Positions 16,825 to 25,326 of a stretch of 64,000 nt of DNA are shown in pieces. The translations under genes and the position numbers were made by a program. Every line of letters starts with the position of its first letter. The first letter of the stretch is position 1. Under the pieces are notes generated by a model that did not search any database, was not told the DNA's origin, and saw only the letters and a list, made by a program, of their open reading frames with translations. The DNA is from JASLCR01 sp036405235. Lineage in GTDB: Bacteria > Patescibacteriota > Saccharimonadia > Saccharimonadales > Saccharimonadaceae. The stretch spans positions 744,001-808,000 of the forward strand of contig DASWYA010000001.1 of NCBI GenBank assembly GCA_036405235.1, read 5' to 3'.

Positions 16825-17394
16825 ATGAGCCGTCGAGAAGATTCTAAAAGGATGTTTATCATTGTTGGAAGTATTTTCACAGGCGTTGGGGTGAGTGTTG
16901 CTGCTGTGGTTATTATGTTCTTTGCTGTGCTTAATCCGCCTTCGCCCAAGCAGTCTCGAGAAGACCTTCTGTCAGAATTCATGCCAAGCCCACCCAAAGA
17001 GGCTCGTTTTGTAAAGGAAGGCTATGAGCCTAAGTCGCATTGTTTTGATAAGTGCGGCTATCTTTATCGGGTCTATAGCTACACGAGCCACAAAGCTCTT
17101 TGTCGTAACCTCTTTGATGCGCTGAAGAATGTTGGACACAGGTCTTCCGTCGTGGATGGCTCTAATAGAGATATGACACAAGAGCAATGTGAAGAGTTTT
17201 TGGCGAAATATGTGCAGAAAAAATCTATGACTAGTTCGCTTCGGCTTGACGTGCGTGCTCGTATGAAATCAAAAAATGATCGATATCATTACACGAATGA
17301 ATCTATTGTTGCGAGCGTGATAGTGTCGTTGTCGGAAAAGACGATTGAGTATCAGGTGTCGCAGCTCAACGAAGACAAAACATTCACTTACTAG
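16825..17394 (+). CDS. Hypothetical single-helix membrane-anchored protein
   Basis: 189 residues; the ATG is 7 nt after TATACT (16812-16817), predicting a leaderless message. A basic start (MSRREDSKR) is followed by one helix (MFIIVGSIFTGVGVSVAAVVIMFFAVL, about 10-36) and an extracytoplasmic domain with four Cys (HCFDKCGY, LCRNLF, EQCEEF), likely two disulfides. No catalytic motif is visible. The next gene is convergent, 9 bp away. Confidence 0.5.
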   Translation: MSRREDSKRMFIIVGSIFTGVGVSVAAVVIMFFAVLNPPSPKQSREDLLSEFMPSPPKEARFVKEGYEPKSHCFDKCGYLYRVYSYTSHKALCRNLFDALKNVGHRSSVVDGSNRDMTQEQCEEFLAKYVQKKSMTSSLRLDVRARMKSKNDRYHYTNESIVASVIVSLSEKTIEYQVSQLNEDKTFTY

Positions 17395-17403
17395 CCGGAT
17401 GAC

Positions 17404-17862
17404 CTATGCCGTCAAAAAATCTTCAAAGAATTGCGCCGCTCTGTAGCTCAGAGTGTAGGTGTCTGGAATAGCCACTACCAATTCGTGTGTTACTACGATA
17501 GTATCGCCGTCGAAATAATCTTTTTGTCGCCTAGCGAGCGCGCCCCACCATCGTCGCAGCTGCTCGACATTGTACTGATTTTCATGAGCAAATGACTCTA
17601 AATCTGCAAGCGTGGCGTGTTTTGCAGCGAGTCCAATCTCTTGGCTTGCTAAAGAGTTACGTATTTCTTTGAGATGTTCCACACCGGCTTGCAGGCCTAT
17701 ATGATCAGCTTCTGCTCGTAGACTCTCTAAGCTTCTCTCGCTATTTGCAGAATCATCTTGCAGGCTAAAGTATGCCCTCTCGGCAGTCCACCCCACGATA
17801 TTTGCAATATATGGATCACGTATACTGTGTTCATGAGGAGCTTCTGGGTAGCTACTGTTCAT
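17404..17862 (-). CDS. Hypothetical soluble protein
   Basis: 152 residues, no signal peptide or membrane helix. Largely helical and charged (SERSLESLRAEADHIGLQAG, EIGLAAKHATLADLESFAHE), with a Trp-Trp containing segment (QLRRWWGALARRQKDYF) near 105-120. I do not recognise a family. It converges with the gene at 16825 and lies upstream of tRNA-Ser(CGA) on the opposite strand. Confidence 0.45.
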   Translation of the reverse strand: MNSSYPEAPHEHSIRDPYIANIVGWTAERAYFSLQDDSANSERSLESLRAEADHIGLQAGVEHLKEIRNSLASQEIGLAAKHATLADLESFAHENQYNVEQLRRWWGALARRQKDYFDGDTIVVTHELVVAIPDTYTLSYRAAQFFEDFLTA

Positions 17863-17929
17863 AGCTAAGTTCTACCATGGATACAACGAATAATCAAATT
17901 GTCAGTATTTGATAGAATAAAAGAAGTAT

Positions 17930-18018
17930 GGAGAGGTGCAGGAGTGGTTGAACTGGCTGCTCTCGAAAAGCAGTAAGCCCCTGGGGTTTCGAGGGTTCGA
18001 ATCCCTCCCTCTCCGCCA
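17930..18018 (+). tRNA. tRNA-Ser(CGA)
   Basis: Class II tRNA, 89 nt. Acceptor GGAGAGG/CCTCTCC, anticodon CGA at 17964-17966 in loop CTCGAAA, long variable arm, T-loop TTCGAAT, G discriminator, encoded CCA. A -10-like TAGAAT is at 17913-17918. Confidence 0.95.
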
Positions 18019-18072
18019 GATTTGAAATTTTAATTGCCCCAATTTTGCTAATGCTTTATAGTTTAGTTAATT

Positions 18073-18645
18073 ATGGTGCGAAACACTCGACGACTAGCAG
18101 AACAAACAGGATTTACCATCGTTGAATTACTGATAGTGATTGTAGTGATAGCAATCCTTGCAGCAATCAGTTTTATTGCTTACAACGGCTTTTCGCAGAG
18201 AGCAACTATTGCTCATTATGAATCAGCAATCAATGCGTACGACAAAGGCTTGCGTATGACTAACGCTGAGACAGGGTCGTATTCCGGCTCTGGATCCGAC
18301 GATCTTTATACTTGTCTTGGAAGAATGGAAGACTATCCGGCAACAGCAGAATTTCCTGCTGGTGCCTGCCAGGTGAACGCAACAAGTGGAGAGGTATATG
18401 TGTCGCTTGATCCGCAACTTTCAAGTGTGATAATGAAGAACGCAGGAAATCTGCCGGCACTTCCAAAAAACCTACCGACAATTACGGCTTGGAATACGAG
18501 ATATCGAGGTGTTTGGGTGAATAACGAAGGTAATTACTATGAAATAGAAATGGTAATGCCTGACTCAATGCCTTCTTGTCCCAAGGCTATGCATCAGTAT
18601 GATTTTGATGGATTCTATTGGTGTGAACGCTGGGACTCGGACTAG
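18073..18645 (+). CDS. Type IV prepilin-like (pseudopilin) protein
   Basis: 190 residues. The class III signal is clear: a short basic leader, QTG|FTIVELLIVIVVIAILAAI with Gly before the cut site and Glu at +5 of the mature protein, then one long helix. The C-terminal domain has Cys residues (YTCLG, GACQV, SCPKAM, YWCERW) that could form pilin-type disulfide loops. Type IV pilins build thin pili used by Saccharibacteria for twitching and host attachment; this one could be a minor pilin. The prepilin peptidase and assembly ATPases are not in the window. A TATAGT lies 10 nt upstream, so the leader is very short. Confidence 0.85.
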   Translation: MVRNTRRLAEQTGFTIVELLIVIVVIAILAAISFIAYNGFSQRATIAHYESAINAYDKGLRMTNAETGSYSGSGSDDLYTCLGRMEDYPATAEFPAGACQVNATSGEVYVSLDPQLSSVIMKNAGNLPALPKNLPTITAWNTRYRGVWVNNEGNYYEIEMVMPDSMPSCPKAMHQYDFDGFYWCERWDSD

Positions 18646-18686
18646 CTACATACTATCAGTACATACGGGGATTGAAGAAGCCCTTG

Positions 18687-20495
18687 CTAGGAACCAGCTT
18701 TTTGTGGTTTTGTCTCTTTAATCTCAGCGTTCTTCTTAATCGGTAAATTTGTTGTCCGTTTTTTTGATTTTGCCGATGGAATATCAAACGGCGCCCCGTC
18801 GCTTGTGCCAATATCTATTCGATCAACTGATCGTACGGTGCCTTTAGGTTTAATGACAATATCTGCGTAGCCCGTGATAGATCGGTAGCTCGTGTTGCGG
18901 TAAAACACGCGGAATGAAATATCTCGCTGGGGCTGGGCTCCTGGGTCTGACCAGTTATTTGGGGTGGGTGCGCTCTCTGCTCCTCCAGCTGTTCCCTGGA
19001 CGTTGATTACAGTCCATGTGCCATCCGAGTTACACAGTAGTTGAACTGGGTAATTGGTGTGCCAATGGCCCGCATCAAGCATCGCAGCAGGAATATCACG
19101 AATAGTTTCGGCGGGATTACATTCGGTAAGACTTGAAGGTTTCGACGAAAGAAGCTCAGATACAGAATCCGTATCAAGCACGCCACTGATAGCAGCGGGT
19201 TGATGCAACGCAATGATGTCGACGGGTGATTGAAGAGTTTCTTCATACGCTTGCTGACCGAGTGATATTTCGGTTTTTTGCGGATCCGGGTAGTATGGTT
19301 TACCGAGAAACGGTGTTTGCTGAGGGTCAGGTTTTCCATAGATGCGGAAGCCTTCAAGGTCGGCGAAACCATCAAGAACATGTGCCCCGTAGTCGCTGGC
19401 ATATCTCTTGGTATTGCCTATGTCATGGTTTCCCAGAATGATAGCAGTAGGGTCTTTGCCATTGATTTCAGCTTGTTGTTTAATGGCATCTTTTTGAAGC
19501 TCAGGATCGTATACCATGTCTCCAAGATTAAGTACGATACTAAAATTGTCTTCACCGAACTGCTTTTTGAGTTGTTTAACGGTTTCGTTTGCAAGTTTCA
19601 TGCCTGCTGCGCCTCCATGAAAGTCTGACACGACAAGAAATGCTTCTTCGTTTTCACGAGGTGGACTGAGTGTCTTCAGCTGGTCCACGAGCTGGGGAGT
19701 AGCGAGATCTAGGTAGGTCGATAAGGTTTTTTCACGTCGAGCATTAAGAAGCTTTGCATACTCAGCTACCTGAGAAATGCGTGTGACAAGTTGAGGATTG
19801 TCGGTGGTTGCACCCGCGAATGGCGTCCTATCGAGAGCGGTGATTAAGACGGTATTCTCTGGGGTTGCATGAGTAAGCTGCCATGAATCGTGATTACTAG
19901 TAGCAATTGCGCCACTGGCGGCAAGTGACACAACAAGCGCGCCTGCCAGGTAGCCGCGTGTAAGGGGTATTTCGGGTTCATTGACTTGCTTTTTGAGACG
20001 ATTTATCTCGCGAGTAAGAGCACATACGCCGTATAGTGCCGTCCCGCCGATTAGCGGCCACTTTAGGTAATCAATGGTATTATCGATCGTTGCATCTCGT
20101 AACTCACTACCGAGTGTAGCGACTACTGTGTCGGGGGTTTCAACAAGGCTTGTGTAGATAGCAGCACGTTCAGGAGAGATGATGTCATGGATGCCGTCAC
20201 TTGTCGCTGTTGCCGGGAGGCCTGTTATATCGAGTTTTATCCCATAGCCCAAGTACGTTCTATCGAGGTAGATACTGCCAGAATTAAGAACATCAATACT
20301 GCTTGTATCTGATTGGTAAGACAATGTGACTGGAAACTCACCTACCATAGTGTCGACTTCGGTTGTCTCGACCGCGTTATTAATCGCGTGAGGTAAGAAC
20401 ATTGCTCCCATGAAAGCGGAAGCGCCCATTAGCTTCAACGCCTCTTTAGTCCCACTCCGTACAAATTCACCAGTACGGTTCTTCATATAATCCAT
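18687..20495 (-). CDS. Membrane-anchored calcineurin-like metallophosphoesterase
   Basis: 602 residues from the ATG at 20495, chosen because GGAG lies 4-5 nt upstream. A hydrophobic segment lies near 25-40 and another helix pair near 150-215 (LIGGTALYGVCAL; GYLAGALVVSLAASGAIAT). The catalytic domain is about 300-480, with metallophosphoesterase motifs in order: VSDFHGG (Asp-x-His), LNLGDMVYD, ILGNHDIG, an Asp-Ala-Gly-His-Trp-His motif near 470. A charged Lys-rich tail ends the protein. The active site probably faces outward, given the position of the helices (inference). Substrate unknown. It shares a divergent control region with the HIT gene. Confidence 0.75.
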   Translation of the reverse strand: MDYMKNRTGEFVRSGTKEALKLMGASAFMGAMFLPHAINNAVETTEVDTMVGEFPVTLSYQSDTSSIDVLNSGSIYLDRTYLGYGIKLDITGLPATATSDGIHDIISPERAAIYTSLVETPDTVVATLGSELRDATIDNTIDYLKWPLIGGTALYGVCALTREINRLKKQVNEPEIPLTRGYLAGALVVSLAASGAIATSNHDSWQLTHATPENTVLITALDRTPFAGATTDNPQLVTRISQVAEYAKLLNARREKTLSTYLDLATPQLVDQLKTLSPPRENEEAFLVVSDFHGGAAGMKLANETVKQLKKQFGEDNFSIVLNLGDMVYDPELQKDAIKQQAEINGKDPTAIILGNHDIGNTKRYASDYGAHVLDGFADLEGFRIYGKPDPQQTPFLGKPYYPDPQKTEISLGQQAYEETLQSPVDIIALHQPAAISGVLDTDSVSELLSSKPSSLTECNPAETIRDIPAAMLDAGHWHTNYPVQLLCNSDGTWTVINVQGTAGGAESAPTPNNWSDPGAQPQRDISFRVFYRNTSYRSITGYADIVIKPKGTVRSVDRIDIGTSDGAPFDIPSAKSKKRTTNLPIKKNAEIKETKPQKAGS

Positions 20496-20526
20496 AATAC
20501 TCCACACGTCACGGTATAATAGACAT

Positions 20527-20922
20527 ATGGAAGACTCAATCTTTACAAAGATCATACATGGTGAAGTTCCCTCTCATAAAATATATGAAGATGAGTACAC
20601 TTTTGCTTTTCTTGATATCCACCCAGTACAACCGGGGCATGTTTTGGTGATCCCTAAAAAACAGGTGGAATTCATCTGGGATTTGGAGAAAGAGGATTAT
20701 ACGGCTCTTATGGAGACGGTAAAAAAAATGGGCGAACACATTCGCCAAGCAATGGCTGTTCCTTATGTAGGTATCAAAGTGCTAGGGACGGACGTGCCTC
20801 ACGCACATGTGCATTTGATTCCCTTTTCTGAGCCTGGACAGTTTCATGCACATGTAGACCTAGCTGGCGAGCCAGACCACGAGTCATTAGCTGCTATGGC
20901 CGAGAAGCTTCGTATTACATGA
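20527..20922 (+). CDS. HIT family nucleotide hydrolase/transferase
   Basis: 131 residues. Begins MEDSIFTKIIHGEVPSHKIY, typical for the HIT/HINT family, with FLDIHPVQPGHVLVIPKKQV in the middle and the catalytic triad motif PHAHVHLIPF (His-x-His-x-His) near 88-97. Family members hydrolyse nucleoside phosphoramidates or dinucleotides such as Ap4A. TATAAT (20515-20520) is 6 nt before the ATG and there is no Shine-Dalgarno, so the transcript is probably leaderless. The stop overlaps the rlmH start by 4 bases. Confidence 0.9.
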   Translation: MEDSIFTKIIHGEVPSHKIYEDEYTFAFLDIHPVQPGHVLVIPKKQVEFIWDLEKEDYTALMETVKKMGEHIRQAMAVPYVGIKVLGTDVPHAHVHLIPFSEPGQFHAHVDLAGEPDHESLAAMAEKLRIT

Positions 20923-21374
20923 TTCGGATCATTGCAGTTGGTAAAAAGCACGAGGGCTGGATACAGGCCGGCCTTGAACGCTATCAGAAGCGTCTTAGAC
21001 GTCCGTTTGATATAGAATGGGTACTTTTACCACATTCACGGTCGGAGGACACGGAGGCACGCGAGGAGGAGTCTCAAGCTATACTTTCACGGGTAGATAG
21101 TTCCACATATCTTGTGCTGCTCGATGAAACGGGTGTAAACATTGATTCACCTGCTCTGTCAGAGAAGCTCGAGGCAATATTTAATTCCTCGAGGTCGGTC
21201 ACAGTAGTGATCGGTGGTGCATATGGGGTAAATGGCACGCTCATGGAGCGTGCTGATTTCATATGGTCACTATCGAAGCTTGTCTTTCCACATCAGTTGG
21301 TGCGACTTCTATTGGTTGAACAGCTGTACCGGGCGCAAGAAATTGCGCGTGGCGGTAGCTATCACCATATTTAA
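20919..21374 (+). CDS. rlmH: 23S rRNA (pseudouridine1915-N3)-methyltransferase RlmH
   Basis: 151 residues, normal for RlmH (about 155). A SPOUT-fold protein: starts MIRIIAVGKKHEGWIQAGLE, has LVLLDETGVNIDSPALSEKL, the SAM-binding VIGGAYGVNGTL near 107, and the ending FPHQLVRLLLVEQLYRAQEI...GGSYHH typical of the family. It methylates pseudouridine 1915 in helix 69 of 23S rRNA in assembled ribosomes. Translationally coupled to the HIT gene through an ATGA overlap. Confidence 0.93.
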   Translation: MIRIIAVGKKHEGWIQAGLERYQKRLRRPFDIEWVLLPHSRSEDTEAREEESQAILSRVDSSTYLVLLDETGVNIDSPALSEKLEAIFNSSRSVTVVIGGAYGVNGTLMERADFIWSLSKLVFPHQLVRLLLVEQLYRAQEIARGGSYHHI

Positions 21375-21395
21375 CTTCAGACCTGCAACACCATA

Positions 21396-21424
21396 TTGAC
21401 AATGCGTAAAACTTATGCTAATAT
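21396..21424 (+). promoter_or_regulatory. Promoter TTGACA-N17-TAATAT (TATGC-extended family)
   Basis: TTGACA 21396-21401, 17-bp spacer ending TATGC, TAATAT 21419-21424. The same pattern precedes the genes at 32740, 53210 and 59108 (minus). Confidence 0.8.
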
Positions 21425-21452
21425 GATAAGACAATAACCAATAAAAACAAAT

Positions 21453-21797
21453 ATGAAAAATAGCAATTTTACCAAAAGAATATCAATAATCGTTGCGTTC
21501 GTCACATTCATGGGGCTAGCCCTTCATGATACCCGTCTTGATACGCTTACAAAGCTCGCTATTGCGCTACCTGCAGTGATAGCGACATATGAAGGTGTGC
21601 AGATGCTTCATCTCTTTGGTGATGCTCATACTCACGTAGAGCGTGTATCTCTAGACCGTGCAGCGAATCGATCTACGTCAAAGCAGCCAGCGCTCCAGAC
21701 CAGGGGAAACGAGGACAAGAAGTATCGTCTTCAGAATGGTGTACCAAAAGGTCATCATCCATTTGATAACTATACGCTGCCGATGATTCCTGCCTAA
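21453..21797 (+). CDS. Hypothetical small membrane protein
   Basis: 114 residues. Two hydrophobic helices (about 9-25, ISIIVAFVTFMGLALH, and 34-52, LAIALPAVIATYEGVQMLHL) with a short polar turn, then a charged tail of about 60 residues ending in His/Pro-rich KGHHPFDNYTLPMIP. No family recognised. It has its own consensus promoter and an A-rich, SD-less leader of about 22 nt. Its stop overlaps the stop of valS on the other strand by 4 bases. Confidence 0.5.
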   Translation: MKNSNFTKRISIIVAFVTFMGLALHDTRLDTLTKLAIALPAVIATYEGVQMLHLFGDAHTHVERVSLDRAANRSTSKQPALQTRGNEDKKYRLQNGVPKGHHPFDNYTLPMIPA

Positions 21798-24343
21798 AGA
21801 ATGACTGTCAGCTCGGCTTGGAGTCTAGCGACAAGCGCTTCCTTATCTTCAAGTGAGCGCTTCGTTTCGTCTACTAGTGTCTGAGGTGCTTTTTCGACAT
21901 AGGTTGGATTATCGAGGCGAGCTTTTAATTTCTTGATTTCACTGTGAGCCTCAGCAAGTCGTACTTCTAGATTTGACTCGTGCTCCTCGAGAGTTTTCTG
22001 GTCGATATCGAGCCATGCTTCCCTACCAGAATTTGCAAGACGTAGACCACGAGGCGTATCGATTTGGTCAACGCTCTTTAAGCGAGCCATGTGTTGGATT
22101 ACTTCTGTGTTTTCTGCGATTAGACTGTCGCTTCCGTACAGTAGTGCATACTTCCCTGTCCCAGGTAACTCATTTTGTACAAAGCGAGCTTCTGAGATGA
22201 GTTGTTGCAAGCGCGAGAATTCGCCAGCCGCAATGTCGTTGTACGGAAGGCTAGTCGGCCATGACTGTTTAATGAGTAGATCGTTGTACCACGGTAGAGT
22301 TTGCCAGATAGTCTCAGTGACAAACGGTGCGAACGGATGGGTCAGTCGAAGTGTGGTATCAAGCACCCAAGCTAAGAGGTCTGGGTTTGGACGGCTTTTG
22401 CTTGCCTCAATATACCAATCGGCTACACTGCTCCATACAGTGTGATATATCGTCTCGGAAGCCTCCGCGAAGCGATAATCAGCAAGTAGCTTATCAATCG
22501 AGTCTGCAGCACCAAGTAGTTCTGAGACGATCCAATGATCAGCGAGGCTTTCAGCGGTCGGTGTCTTTAGCTGATAATTCTCTCCGAGTTGGCCTTCGAT
22601 AAAGCGAGCGATATTCCATAGTTTGTTGCAGAAGTTGCGTCCAGCGATAAGTGCACCTTCTGAGAAAGCTTGATTTTGAGCCGGTGAACGGTTGGCGATG
22701 ATACCGAGGCGAAGCGCATCTGAGCCATATTCAGCAATTTTTTCCATCGGGTTAATGACGTTGCCTTTTGATTTGCTCATCTTCTGATTGTGTTCATCGT
22801 TCACCATGCCATGCAGATAAACGTGCCTAAATGGTATCTGTTCGGTACGGTAAAGTCCGAGCATAATCATACGGGCAATCCAGCGATCAAGTAGGTCGGT
22901 GCCAGTTTCCATGACGGAGGTTGGGTAAAAGCGGGACAGTTCACCGCCATCCAGGACATCAGTGACGATAAATGGCCATTGACCACTTGAGAACCATGTA
23001 TCAAAGGTATCCTCTTCTCTAATGTAGGTCTTGCTGTCTACGGTGATCGTCTCTTCGCTGACGCGTTCGTCAAAGATCCAATCGGTAGGATCGGCAGTGT
23101 TTTGGAATGCTGGGATTGGAATGCCCCAAGGGATTTGCCTCGAGAGATTCCAGTCTTTTAAGCCATCAAGGTACTGTATGAGCACGCGTTTTCTTGAGGC
23201 GGGATAAAACGTAATATCGTCGCCCGCGAGAACTTCTTTTGTTTTCTGAGCGAGTGGCTGCATACGAATAAACCACTGATCCTTCAGCATTGGCTGGATA
23301 GTCGTGCCACACTTATAACAGTGGCCAACAGCATGCTCGATGTCTTCTTCCCCACGACGAAGTTCAGCAGCTTCAAGAGCAGCTAGAATTCGTTTACGTG
23401 CGGTTGGAATATCGAGGCCGGCGAATTGGCCAGCAGCTTCAGACATTAGGCCATCGTCGCCAATTACTCGAATTCGCTCTAGATTGTGCCTCTCCCCTAT
23501 TTCAAAATCATTAGGGTCGTGCGCGGGAGTGATTTTGACTGCTCCGGTACCGAAGTCTTTATCAACATATTCGTCTGCGACGATTTGGATTTCTCGACCT
23601 AAAATTGGAAGCTCGACATGACTGCCAATGAGGTGTTTGTAACGTTCGTCGTCAGGGTGTACGGCGACTGCAGTATCGCCAAGCATCGTTTCCGGGCGAG
23701 TAGTTGCGACAACAATCTCACCGAGATTTTCTAGTAACGGGTAGGCGATTTTATAAAGTTTAGCCTTTTCTTGTTTGTGGTCGACTTCTATATCAGCAAA
23801 GCTTGTCTGGTGAGTAGTACAAAAGTTGACAATACGTTCACCTCTGTAAATGAGATCATCATCCCATAGTTTTTTGAACGTCTGATACACGGTCTTGATC
23901 ACTTTTTCATCGAGCGTAAAGACAAGATCGTTCCAGCTAGCACTTGTGCCGAGCGCTCGGAGTTGGAGCTCCATATCTCCCCTTCTCTGTTCTACGAAAT
24001 TCCAGATCTGACTGTAAAGCTGTTCACGTGAAAAGTCGAAGCGACTCTTGTTTTGTTTTTGCAGCTCTTTTTCGTACACTACCCAAGTCTCAAAGCCTGC
24101 GTGGTCGGCACCTGGAATGTATGCGACTGCCTTCCCTTTCATTCGATGGTAGCGGGCGAGGATGTCCTTAAGGTTCATGTCGAGCGCATGGCCAATGTGT
24201 AGATTGCCATTTGCATTTGGTGGTGGCATGACAATTGAGTATGGCTCACCTTCAGCGCTTGGTGCAAATGCATTGCTTTGCTCCCACATGGCATAGATAT
24301 TTGGTTCGTATTGGTCTGGCTGGTAAGTTTTTGATAATTTCAT
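21794..24343 (-). CDS. valS: Valyl-tRNA synthetase
   Basis: 849 residues, within the usual range for bacterial ValRS (about 850-950). Class I motifs: PPPNANGNLHIGHALDMNL near 40 (HIGH) and HNQKMSKSKGNVINP near 520 (KMSKS). The editing insertion CP1 contains VATTRPETMLGDTAVAVHP near 215. GADHAGFETWVVYEKEL is ValRS-like. The C-terminal coiled-coil arm (HESNLEVRLAEAHSEIKKLK) is present. It charges tRNA-Val. It lies 64 bp behind femX on the same strand. The leader has a 14-bp palindrome TTTTCACGTGAAAA (24352-24365); no T-box motif is visible. Confidence 0.96.
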   Translation of the reverse strand: MKLSKTYQPDQYEPNIYAMWEQSNAFAPSAEGEPYSIVMPPPNANGNLHIGHALDMNLKDILARYHRMKGKAVAYIPGADHAGFETWVVYEKELQKQNKSRFDFSREQLYSQIWNFVEQRRGDMELQLRALGTSASWNDLVFTLDEKVIKTVYQTFKKLWDDDLIYRGERIVNFCTTHQTSFADIEVDHKQEKAKLYKIAYPLLENLGEIVVATTRPETMLGDTAVAVHPDDERYKHLIGSHVELPILGREIQIVADEYVDKDFGTGAVKITPAHDPNDFEIGERHNLERIRVIGDDGLMSEAAGQFAGLDIPTARKRILAALEAAELRRGEEDIEHAVGHCYKCGTTIQPMLKDQWFIRMQPLAQKTKEVLAGDDITFYPASRKRVLIQYLDGLKDWNLSRQIPWGIPIPAFQNTADPTDWIFDERVSEETITVDSKTYIREEDTFDTWFSSGQWPFIVTDVLDGGELSRFYPTSVMETGTDLLDRWIARMIMLGLYRTEQIPFRHVYLHGMVNDEHNQKMSKSKGNVINPMEKIAEYGSDALRLGIIANRSPAQNQAFSEGALIAGRNFCNKLWNIARFIEGQLGENYQLKTPTAESLADHWIVSELLGAADSIDKLLADYRFAEASETIYHTVWSSVADWYIEASKSRPNPDLLAWVLDTTLRLTHPFAPFVTETIWQTLPWYNDLLIKQSWPTSLPYNDIAAGEFSRLQQLISEARFVQNELPGTGKYALLYGSDSLIAENTEVIQHMARLKSVDQIDTPRGLRLANSGREAWLDIDQKTLEEHESNLEVRLAEAHSEIKKLKARLDNPTYVEKAPQTLVDETKRSLEDKEALVARLQAELTVIL

Positions 24344-24407
24344 AGATCAGATTTTCACGTGAAAAGTCACAATTTTAAGGGTTTATACACCTTAAAGTAT
24401 ATCACGA

Positions 24408-25322
24408 CTAAGCGCGTAGCTTTTTGGCGAGGGAATAGAAATGGTGCAGGGGAGAGTTGACGGAAAGTTCATAGGTCTCAGAGTACGTGTGCTCATAGCC
24501 ACCAAAAGACTTTTTAAATGCTGTGAAGCCCGCCCAGCGATGTTTTGGGTCATCTGTTGGTGCAATACCGAAGAAATCGAAGGTTTGCTTGCCTTGGTCT
24601 TGAGCATTAAATATGATTTCACCAAGTAGGGCAGTTGAAGCATTTAGTCTACGGTGCTCAAATGAGCTGGCTGCATGGGCGTAGTAGTTGGTAGATGTCC
24701 CTTCATAGACGAATGCTGCGGCTACGACGGTATCTTCGAAACGCATCAAATGGATACTACCGGCTTGCTGTTCAAGTAGGGAAGTAGCTTGCGCACTAAG
24801 GTATTGATCACTCCTGACAGTGATGTGATTGTGCTTTGCTGTCTCATGCAGAAGTGTGAGGAGATGTGAGATATCTTCAGGGTTGGTACTTTTAGTGTGA
24901 GAAAGACCTTTTTTGGCGTAATTACGGCAAATATTGCGTGTATTTTGCTTCATTTCAGATAGGAGTGTGTCTTTGTCTTTTGTAAGATCAAGTAGCCATG
25001 TATGTGACGGCTGTGAGTAGTGTACAGCTTTTAAGTTAAAATCTCGGGCATTTTCATGTGAAAAGCCGGAAACATTAGGCTGGAGGCGTATAAACGCTGC
25101 ACCTTCTTTCTTTGCAAGCGATTTGAGAGATTCAACTGCTTGAGCTAAAGCATCAAGGCTGTTTGCGGATGGCCCATACGGACAGTACAGTCTCTTTATA
25201 CCAAGAGACTGTTCTAGAATGGCAAGGTATGCCCACGAGTCGTTTTTTACGTAAAAAGTTTTATGGCCGAGTGATTCCTGGAAATGTTGCCATGGTTTAG
25301 TCTGTAAAAAATGTACATCCAT
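24408..25322 (-). CDS. FemX/FemAB-type peptidoglycan bridge aminoacyltransferase
   Basis: 304 residues. A FemABX protein built of two GNAT-like halves: WQHFQESLGHKTFYV at the start, LYCPYGPSANS, GAAFIRLQPN, WLLDLTKDKDTLLSEMKQNTR near 125-140, TRNICRNYAKKG, and the C-terminal block FDFFGIAPTDDPKHRWAGF...FKKSFGG. Family members add amino acids from aminoacyl-tRNA to the stem peptide of lipid II, forming interpeptide bridges. The gene follows tsaD by 4 bp and precedes valS; the synteny with tRNA-related genes suits a tRNA-dependent enzyme, but the amino acid used cannot be read from the sequence. Confidence 0.85.
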   Translation of the reverse strand: MDVHFLQTKPWQHFQESLGHKTFYVKNDSWAYLAILEQSLGIKRLYCPYGPSANSLDALAQAVESLKSLAKKEGAAFIRLQPNVSGFSHENARDFNLKAVHYSQPSHTWLLDLTKDKDTLLSEMKQNTRNICRNYAKKGLSHTKSTNPEDISHLLTLLHETAKHNHITVRSDQYLSAQATSLLEQQAGSIHLMRFEDTVVAAAFVYEGTSTNYYAHAASSFEHRRLNASTALLGEIIFNAQDQGKQTFDFFGIAPTDDPKHRWAGFTAFKKSFGGYEHTYSETYELSVNSPLHHFYSLAKKLRA

Positions 25323-25326
25323 AGTA

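Noticed and set aside
24023..24368. TTCACGTGAAAAGTC found in the valS leader (24354-24368) and inside valS (24023-24037), with a near copy in femX (25053-25067)
   Set aside because: Two of the three are inside coding sequence where the codons are used normally (Phe-Ser-Arg/His-Glu), so chance is likely; only the leader palindrome deserves a note.
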